This document shows positions 57,927 to 64,000 of a stretch of DNA of 64,000 bases, in pieces. Under the pieces are notes generated by a model that saw only the letters and a program-made list of their open reading frames with translations, did no database searches and was not told where the DNA came from. The translations under genes and the position numbers were made by a program. Position 1 is the stretch's first letter; each line of letters opens with the position of its first letter. Location: assembly GCF_000017185.1 (NCBI RefSeq), contig NC_009635.1, positions 1,263,189-1,327,188 of the forward strand, read 5' to 3'. The DNA is from Methanococcus aeolicus Nankai-3 (GTDB taxonomy: Archaea; AGJL01; Methanococci; Methanococcales; Methanococcaceae).

Positions 57927-58721
57927 ATGAAATATAGTGTATCTTCTATTGTTTTTTTGCCTGAATCATTGCAATCGGCAATTGAAAAAATTGCAGAGGC
58001 AAAATTTGATTGCTGGGAGATTGTATGTGAGGGCAGTCATACATTAACACCCGAAAATGTGGAATATTTAAATGAGTTAAAGGAGCATTGGGGGGTAGAT
58101 ATTGTGGTTCATGCTCCATTTTCTGATTTAAATCCTGCCTCAATGAATGAAAAAGTTAGAAAATTGACAATTGATAGTATTGGGGAAGCCATTAAAGGGG
58201 CTTCGGAGCTCCATGCCAAAGTGGTTACAATCCACCCCGGATATATTCCGCCGTTATGGTCAAATTATGAGAATAATATTATTGATAACAATTATTTAAC
58301 ATTAAATTCAATTGTAGAAATAGCAGAAACTCATGCCGTTATGCTTGGTTTTGAAAATATGCCCAATTATCACGGTATATTGGGAATAACGCCCGATAGT
58401 ATGAAAGAAGTAATAAAAGATATTGATTCAAAATATCTGGGGATTACTTTTGATATGGGTCATGCAAATACAGCATGTGGAGCTCCCCACAAATATATAA
58501 AAGAATTAAACAGCATAGGAAAAGGTATAGTTCATGTTCACTGCCACGACAATAACGAAAAAGACGATGAACATTTATTGATTGGTGAAGGAAATATTGA
58601 TTTTACAAAAGTTATAAATGGACTAAAAGAGATAAATTATGATGGTTATTTATCTTTTGAATCTAAAAGTTTAAGGGATGCCGTGCAAAGTAGGGAGATT
58701 ATAAATAAGTTAATAAAATAG
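57927..58721 (+). CDS. Sugar-phosphate isomerase/epimerase-like TIM barrel
   Basis: A 264-residue AP-endonuclease-2/xylose-isomerase-type barrel with metal ligands in VVTIHPGY, LGFENMPNYHG, ITFDMGHANTA and HVHCHDN. Function within this broad fold (sugar isomerase, endonuclease IV-like) cannot be assigned. GGTGTAAAA precedes the ATG. It lies 54 bp before npdG in the same orientation. Confidence 0.82.
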   Translation: MKYSVSSIVFLPESLQSAIEKIAEAKFDCWEIVCEGSHTLTPENVEYLNELKEHWGVDIVVHAPFSDLNPASMNEKVRKLTIDSIGEAIKGASELHAKVVTIHPGYIPPLWSNYENNIIDNNYLTLNSIVEIAETHAVMLGFENMPNYHGILGITPDSMKEVIKDIDSKYLGITFDMGHANTACGAPHKYIKELNSIGKGIVHVHCHDNNEKDDEHLLIGEGNIDFTKVINGLKEINYDGYLSFESKSLRDAVQSREIINKLIK

Positions 58722-58775
58722 AATATTATAAAAAAATGAAACTAACAAAATAATAAAAATAACAAAGGTGATATT

Positions 58776-59444
58776 ATGAAAATAGCAATATTGGGAGGAA
58801 CAGGAGACCAAGGATTTGGATTGGCTTTGAGATTTGCAAAAAATCACGATATAATAATAGGTTCGAGAAAAAAAGAAAAGGCAGATTCTGCCGTAGTTGA
58901 ATTGAAGAAAATATTAGATGACCATAATATAAAATATAATAACATAGTTGGAATGGATAATAAAGAGGCTTCAAAAGAAGGAGATTTAATTATTTTATCA
59001 TTGCCTTATGAATATACGATGTCTACAATAAAAGAGATTAAAGAGGAATTGGCAGGTAAAATTGTGGTTTCAATAGGTGTTCCATTGGCAACAGCAATTG
59101 GGGACAAACCTACAAGAATTGTTTTACCGCCACAAGGCTCTGTTGCCGAAATGGTGCAGGATTATTTAAAGAATTCAAAAGTAGTTAGTGCATTTCATAA
59201 TGTGTGCTCCAAAGAATTGGGGTGTATAGGGGATTGTGTGGAATGCGATATATTAGTTTGTGGAAATGATGTTAATTCAAATAAAATAGTAGTTGATTTG
59301 GCACAAGAAATAGATGGAGTTAGAGGAATAGATTGCGGTAAATTAGAATTGTCAAGATATATTGAACAAATTACTCCGTTATTAATAGGATTAAATATAA
59401 AATATAAATTAAAAGGTTCTGGAATAAGAATAACAGGATTATAG
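58776..59444 (+). CDS. npdG: F420H2:NADP oxidoreductase
   Basis: NpdG moves hydride between coenzyme F420 and NADP. The 222-residue protein has the N-terminal dinucleotide motif ILGGTGDQGFGLALRFAKN, the GSRKKEKAD NADP site and typical VVSIGVPLATAIG and SAFHNVCSKELG stretches. GGTGATATT precedes the ATG. Its TAG stop codon lies inside the end of a family-A repeat. Confidence 0.94.
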   Translation: MKIAILGGTGDQGFGLALRFAKNHDIIIGSRKKEKADSAVVELKKILDDHNIKYNNIVGMDNKEASKEGDLIILSLPYEYTMSTIKEIKEELAGKIVVSIGVPLATAIGDKPTRIVLPPQGSVAEMVQDYLKNSKVVSAFHNVCSKELGCIGDCVECDILVCGNDVNSNKIVVDLAQEIDGVRGIDCGKLELSRYIEQITPLLIGLNIKYKLKGSGIRITGL

Positions 59445-59623
59445 TAAGTTCAATAACTGTCCCTTATTTGTCCTATCGTAAAAATTCCTCTGGAATTTTG
59501 AGGTCGTAAAAACTCCTTCGGAGTTTTGAGAAATTATTAATGAATTTCCTAATTTATTATAATATGATAAGATTTTAGCTTTTAATCGTAGCATATTTAT
59601 GAAAAAGACCGAAGATTGACTAT
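59441..59623. repeat. Family-A hairpin-bearing inverted-end repeat (copy 8), overlapping the npdG stop
   Basis: It begins ATAGTAAGTTCAATAACTGT, where TAG at 59442-59444 is the npdG stop, and ends CCGAAGATTGACTAT. Two hairpins remain (AATTCCTCTGGAATT and ACTCCTTCGGAGT). The match with the 4.41-kb element is close. It shows that the element's end can supply part of a gene. Confidence 0.85.
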
Positions 59624-59671
59624 AAAAAATGAATAAAGATAAAATAATTAAAAAAAATTAAATATTATTTT

Positions 59672-60130
59672 CTATATATTTTCTATATTCTTTATATTTT
59701 CAGCAAATTTTTTTGCATTTTCAATATCTTTTTTATTTGGATGTCCTTTATTTCTACCACCAATTAATTTAAATATAAACCAGTCATCAAACCCTTTACA
59801 GTTGAATTCTCCTACTGTTTTATATCCTCTGGAATTTAGTTTATCCATTAATGGCTTATGGTAATTTTGCTTCCAGTTATCGCTTGTGGAAAATACAAAT
59901 ACTGTTTTATTTTCTCCATTTGGAAGATTATCCGCAAGTTTTAATAGCTTTTTATGATGTTTCCCAATATATATTCCAGAGCCAAATCCCACCAAATCAT
60001 ATTTTTTGATATCTTCGGAACTTACATTTTCAGGTGCAATAACCTCTGCATTTAAAACCTCTGCCATGGCATCTGCTATTTTTTTAGTGTTTCCATGGTG
60101 TACGGATTTACAAATAATTAATATTTTCAT
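59672..60130 (-). CDS. Flavodoxin-like protein
   Basis: A 152-residue flavodoxin fold. The FMN-phosphate loop is ICKSVHHGNTKKIADAM, the isoalloxazine-binding GSGIYIGKHHKKL and the FSTSDNWK loops follow. The Lys-rich, short form is common in methanogens, where it may replace ferredoxin or hold a specialised redox role. Start at 60130 follows GGGGGACATT; the upstream extra four residues are rejected. Confidence 0.88.
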   Translation of the reverse strand: MKILIICKSVHHGNTKKIADAMAEVLNAEVIAPENVSSEDIKKYDLVGFGSGIYIGKHHKKLLKLADNLPNGENKTVFVFSTSDNWKQNYHKPLMDKLNSRGYKTVGEFNCKGFDDWFIFKLIGGRNKGHPNKKDIENAKKFAENIKNIENI

Positions 60131-60212
60131 AATGTCCCCCATTATATTAAAATATAAAAAATAGTAATTGAATAATAATATCTGCGATATAATCTATTAT
60201 GTGGTGATTATT

Positions 60213-61565
60213 TTATTCTTTATACATTAATTGTCTCATTATTTTGCCCATTGGACCTCCCATTTTAAGCATTTTCCCACTTTTCATATTTTGGAAGGCA
60301 TTTTTAGTAGTGCTATAATATTTCAATAGCTCTTTTATTTCTTCCTGTTTAACTCCTGCCCCTTTTGCTATTCTTTTCATTCTTGATGTTTTTATTATGT
60401 CGGGATTCTCTTTTTCTGTTGAAGTCATTGAATCCATTATGATTTTATATTTTTTTAATTTATGCTCTGTAATATCCGCAGCACCTTTTGGAAGATTTGT
60501 GCCCATTCCCGGTATCATGGCCATCAATTGCTTCATTGAGCCCATTTTAGATATTGCCTCTAATTGAGAATATAGCTCATTTAATGTAAATTTGCCTCTC
60601 ATCATAGCATCAAGGCTTTCCTCTGTATCGTCATCAATTATATCTTCCGTTTTTTCCAGTAGGGAATCTAAATCTCCCATTCCAAGCAATCTTGAAATAA
60701 ATTTCTTTGGGTCAAATGGTTCTAAATCATCAACTTTTTCCCCAGTTCCTATGAATTTTATGGGAGCTCCGATTTCAGCCACAGCACTTAGGGCACCCCC
60801 TCCTTTTGCAGAACCGTCCATTTTTGTAATGAGAATACTACCAATGTTTTCAACGGCGTCTTTAAAGGCTTTTGCCTGATTTTTGGCCTGTTGACCAAGT
60901 GTTCCATCTATTACCAATATTATTTCTTCAGGATTAAATTTTTCTTTCATTTCTTTCATTTCTTCTAATAATCCCGATTCCTCTTTATGCCTTCCAGCTG
61001 TATCAATTATAATTACATCATTTTTTTTAAATTGTTTTAACCCTTCTTCTGTTATTTCCATAGGAGTTTTGGTTTTTGTAGGGTCACCATGCAGTGGAAT
61101 GTGGATTTTTTCAGATAATTGTTTTAATTGCTGATATGCCGCAGGTCGATATACATCCGCAGCAATTAAAGCTGGTTTAAATCCCCTTTTTTGGAGAGTT
61201 CTTGCCAACTTTGCCGCACTTGTAGTTTTACCACTACCTTGAATACCTACCAACAATATTATATTTTTATTTTTTGGGTCAAGCTCTAATTTTTGCCCCT
61301 CTTCACCAAGTAATTTTACGAGCTCATCATATACAATTTTAATTATGTGGTCTTTTTTTGAAAGTCCTTTTGGAGCGGATTCATATATCGCCTTTCTTTC
61401 AATTTCTTTACTCATGGCAAATACAAGTTTAACATTTACATCAGCCTGAATAAGTGCCTTTTGTATGTCTTTAATTACTTCTTTTACAAGTTTTTTATCT
61501 ACAAATGTGGCATTTTTTATTTTACTAAGTGCATTATTAATATTGCTACCTAATTTGTCAAGCAT
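60213..61565 (-). CDS. srp54: Signal recognition particle 54-kDa GTPase
   Basis: Srp54 binds signal sequences and docks ribosomes at the membrane with SRP RNA and FtsY. The 450-residue protein has the four-helix N domain, the G domain ([39 protein letters not shown]) and the Met-rich M domain ([17 protein letters not shown]). GGTGGAATT precedes the ATG. The 3' end shows the typical [12 protein letters not shown]. Confidence 0.97.
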
Positions 61566-61681
61566 AATTCCACCAAATTATAAATATTTAATATAAATTT
61601 AATAAATATGAATATATAATAAAATAATAGTAAATAAAATAATATATACTAATTTATATAATAACCAATTTATAATTATAT

Positions 61682-62242
61682 TTATTCTTTCCATCTGTTG
61701 AATAGGTTATTTTCAATATCTAAATTATCCAACACCCTTCCCACTATAAAATCTACAATATCCTCAATGCTTTTTGGGTCATTATAATATGCAGGGATTG
61801 GCGGCATAATTAGGGCCCCATATTTTGATAATTTTAACATATTTTCAAGGTGGATTGTGCTAAATGGCATTTCTCTTGGCATTATTATTAATTTTCTCTG
61901 TTCTTTTAGGGCTATATCGCATACTCGCCCTATTAAATTGTGACTATAACCATTTGCTATGGCTGAAAGGGTTTTCATTGAGCAGGGGATTACTAAGACG
62001 GCATCAAATTTATTGGAGCCAGAGGCCACTGGCGTAAAAAAATCATTGTTATCATAGTAATTATCGGATAAATTTATAAATTCTTCCATCGAGGTTTTTA
62101 ATTCATATTTTATTATTTCCTGGGCTGATTTTGATATTATGAGATTTGATTCAATATTTTCGTAATTTTTTAAAACTTCTAAAAGTCGTTTGGCATAAAT
62201 TATACCACTTGCCCCACTAATACATATAATTATTTTTTTCAT
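61682..62242 (-). CDS. ubiX: UbiX-type flavin prenyltransferase
   Basis: UbiX makes prenylated FMN, the cofactor of UbiD-type decarboxylases. The 186-residue flavoprotein starts KKIIICISGASGIIYAKRL, and shows VIPCSMKTLSAIANGYSHNLI and LIIMPREMPFSTIHLENML, typical of the family. The ATG at 62242 has GAGAG six bases upstream; an earlier ATG at 62248 is too close to it. No ubiD is adjacent. Confidence 0.93.
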   Translation of the reverse strand: MKKIIICISGASGIIYAKRLLEVLKNYENIESNLIISKSAQEIIKYELKTSMEEFINLSDNYYDNNDFFTPVASGSNKFDAVLVIPCSMKTLSAIANGYSHNLIGRVCDIALKEQRKLIIMPREMPFSTIHLENMLKLSKYGALIMPPIPAYYNDPKSIEDIVDFIVGRVLDNLDIENNLFNRWKE

Positions 62243-62337
62243 AAACATCTCTCTTTTAAAAATATTGTGTAAAAAATATTATAAAATGATAATATATATA
62301 ATTTATATTAATACAATATATATAAATTAATAAATAT

Positions 62338-62400
62338 TAGGGGTTATAAAAAAACCTCGAAATTTTCCTTTGAAAATTTATACGAGGCCCACAGGCAGTA
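62338..62400. repeat. Isolated family-A-type hairpin
   Basis: One AAATTTTCCTTTGAAAATTT hairpin, in a CCTC/GAGG frame, stands alone upstream of tRNA-Leu. It resembles the TTTTCCTCTGAAAA cassette but there are no element ends. No gene is visible in this gap. Confidence 0.4.
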
Positions 62401-62445
62401 GCAAAATCTTGATTTAACCTGATTTTCTCATTTCATTTGAAAATA

Positions 62446-62530
62446 TGCGGGGGAAGGGATTCGAACCCTCGAACTCCTATGAGACTAGGCCCTCAACCTA
62501 GCGCCTTTGGCCAGGCTTGGCAACCCCCGC
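62446..62530 (-). tRNA. tRNA-Leu (GAG)
   Basis: The acceptor is GCGGGGG/CCCCCGC. The anticodon loop is TTGAGGG (anticodon GAG) and a long variable arm is present (TCTCATAGGAG). The normal T-loop is GTTCGAATC. It is divergent from tRNA-Met. Confidence 0.95.
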
Positions 62531-62567
62531 ATTTAAATAAAAATCGCATAGGGTAGTTTTATATAAT

Positions 62568-62604
62568 CATATATAAACTTTTCGTAGAAAAGTATTTATA
62601 TTAG
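62568..62604. promoter_or_regulatory. Second near-palindromic divergent tRNA promoter pair
   Basis: TATATAAACTTTTCG on the left mirrors GTAGAAAAGTATTTATA on the right, as at 30.32 kb. The left half faces tRNA-Leu and the right half faces tRNA-Met. Both carry the CGAAAAG-type BRE next to the TATA box. Confidence 0.78.
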
Positions 62605-62688
62605 ATCGTAATAGTTAAAGATGCCTTGAAAATAATAAGTTATATTTAGGAGCTCCATGCAATATTGTATGGTCGTTCAATTGGAATT

Positions 62689-62804
62689 GCCGAGGTGGCT
62701 TAGGCTGGTTATAGCGCTCGGCTCATACGGATATTCCTAAGGGGTTTAATCCCCTTGGGTCCTGGGAAACCGAGAGGCCGGGGGTTCGAGTCCCCCCCTC
62801 GGCA
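62689..62804 (+). tRNA. tRNA-Met elongator (CAT) with an intron
   Basis: The acceptor is GCCGAGG/CCTCGGC and the anticodon CAT lies at 62724-62726. After A37 a 41-base intron (62728-62768) interrupts the loop. It contains a GGGG/CCCC hairpin, consistent with the archaeal bulge-helix-bulge splice site. Joining the exons restores a CTCGG/CCGAG anticodon stem with loop CTCATAA. Intron position (37/38) is canonical and the same gene has an intron in Methanocaldococcus. Confidence 0.92.
62728..62768 (+). other. tRNA-Met intron
   Basis: An inserted 41-base sequence between positions 37 and 38 of the tRNA. AAGGGG and CCCCTT stems close a TTTAAT loop. It would be removed by the tRNA splicing endonuclease. 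Confidence 0.85.
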
Positions 62805-62857
62805 TTTTTTTATAATAATATATATTTATGTATGTATATTTATTAATTATATTTTTT

Positions 62858-64000
62858 TTATTTTTTACATGGAGCTCCGAAGAAATTTATTTTTTCAATT
62901 AATTCATTAAAAGCATCTAATTCAAAATTTAAAACTTCTTCTTTTGTCATTGTTCCGCTAACTTCTCCATCAACTGTCAATTTATCTACTCCCCTTAATA
63001 CTATTCTACCTTTTCCATCTCTGTTTAATATTTCCTCTGCTGCCCTATCATGAACAAATGCCATTGGTGGTATAAATACCGTATCTGTTAGGTTATCTAA
63101 ATTTACGGTTTCAAGATCTTTTGAAGTTATCAAATCAGAAATATCTTTATTTACTTTTACAATATTTATTGGGGTATCTTTGAATATTTTATTTAAATAT
63201 ATATAGGATATATTTCCTGTAATTATGGTGGCTTCTGATTTTATTTTTTCTCTTAATTTTATTAATAAATCTTCTTCATAGGCTATTGCAAATGGTGCAT
63301 TTGTTAATGGGTCATATAATGGTGTTCCTGTAATTCTTATTTTGTCTCCAAATTCCTCATAGGTTTCTTTTACTATGTTTTTAAATGCCTCGATATCATG
63401 GGGCTCAAATTCCTCTCCTTCAATTAATGGTTCATTTTCAAGTATTAATCCATGTTTGGTTCTATTCGCAAATCTCATCAATATTACGGCATGGGCTCCC
63501 CATTCTATTAAATCATTAATGGTTTTTTTTAATTCCTCGCCATCATTTACATTGGGCACTAAAATTATGGCACAATGAACTTCGCAATATTTACAAAGAT
63601 ATTTTAAACAATTTAGAGAATTTTCTGCATTGGGGTCATTTAGCCATTCTTCTCTTATTTTGGGGTTTGTGGAAAATACTGAAAATGTGGTTTCATCTAC
63701 TCCACAATTTATTAGTTGTTTTACGGTTTCAACCGATTTAAAACCTTTTCCAGATGTATATCCCAGGTGAATTTTTAAATTAAGCTGTTTTATGTAGTCG
63801 CAGAGCTCCGCCAATTGAGGATAAAAACTAACATCTCCACCACTGGTTATATTTATTTTATGGTATTCTTCAAAAAATAGGGCATTTTGTATTTGCTGAA
63901 TGGCAAACGGAAGCGGGATAAAGTCTCCATTTATCTCTCTTATTGAATTGGTGCAATAATCACAACCTATTTGAAATGTGCAATTTTTACAACCCAATGG
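62858..64000 (-). CDS. Radical-SAM methanogenesis marker 10-like protein (partial, N-terminus off the window)
   Basis: At least 379 residues are visible. Stretches such as [58 protein letters not shown] and [14 protein letters not shown], plus the C-terminal [20 protein letters not shown], fit the methanogenesis marker 10 radical-SAM protein, as I recall it. That enzyme methylates an arginine of methyl-coenzyme M reductase. The radical-SAM CxxxCxxC motif is expected upstream, beyond 64000. Another radical-SAM family is possible. Confidence 0.75.
   Translation of the reverse strand, partial: PLGCKNCTFQIGCDYCTNSIREINGDFIPLPFAIQQIQNALFFEEYHKINITSGGDVSFYPQLAELCDYIKQLNLKIHLGYTSGKGFKSVETVKQLINCGVDETTFSVFSTNPKIREEWLNDPNAENSLNCLKYLCKYCEVHCAIILVPNVNDGEELKKTINDLIEWGAHAVILMRFANRTKHGLILENEPLIEGEEFEPHDIEAFKNIVKETYEEFGDKIRITGTPLYDPLTNAPFAIAYEEDLLIKLREKIKSEATIITGNISYIYLNKIFKDTPINIVKVNKDISDLITSKDLETVNLDNLTDTVFIPPMAFVHDRAAEEILNRDGKGRIVLRGVDKLTVDGEVSGTMTKEEVLNFELDAFNELIEKINFFGAPCKK

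Overview
The window is AT-rich archaeal DNA (roughly 70-75% A+T by eye) from a methanogen of the order Methanococcales. The evidence is a selenocysteine-type heterodisulfide reductase/hydrogenase cluster (hdrA-vhuDGAUB), methanogenesis-marker genes (marker 7 and a radical-SAM marker-10-like gene), coenzyme M, F420 and F430 genes (comE, npdG, cfbC), archaeal RNA and lipid genes (kae1-bud32 fusion, cbf5, pus10, srp54, carS), ribosome binding sites of the GGTGA type, and tRNA promoters of the Methanococcus box-A type. I cannot assign a species.

Layout. 0-16.7 kb holds housekeeping genes: SWIM protein, guaB, kae1-bud32, marC, hisA with a PfkB kinase, an NSS transporter with a tiny partner peptide, a CBS protein, marker 7, hemL, an ACT protein with hom, and carS. 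17.3-25.2 kb is the hdrA-vhuDGAUB cluster. It has four in-frame UGA (selenocysteine) codons in three genes, and each of those genes has a recognisable archaeal SECIS hairpin in its 3' untranslated region. 25.3-30.0 kb holds a HisA/HisF-related gene, comE, cbf5 and cfbC. 30.2-30.9 kb is a cluster of six tRNA genes.

30.89-46.14 kb is an integrated virus of about 15.2 kb. It is bounded by a 46-bp duplication of the 3' half of tRNA-His. It carries a tyrosine integrase next to the tRNA, an MCM helicase and small regulators on the minus strand, a HerA/FtsK-type packaging ATPase, a candidate double-jelly-roll capsid protein with several one-TM peptides, a repeat-rich putative attachment protein, and PIN and ribbon-helix-helix cargo. 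The gene content resembles the PRD1-adenovirus-like archaeal proviruses described as TKV4 and MVV. 46.3-64.0 kb is again host: a PIN-ATPase-KH protein, fdhD, PP-loop enzymes, pth2, cobQ, pus10, cca, npdG, srp54, ubiX, two more tRNAs (one with an intron) and the partial radical-SAM gene.

Three genome-scale patterns stand out beyond the genes. (1) The 8-bp palindrome GGAGCTCC occurs at least 46 times, in genes and between them and in several reading frames, where well under one copy is expected by chance. It is about four-fold sparser in the provirus. (2) A family of non-coding elements (120-330 bp) with inverted ends related to ATAGTYAATCTTC carries interchangeable small hairpin cassettes. (3) A second, shorter family has ends ATAGTRTGTTCGA.
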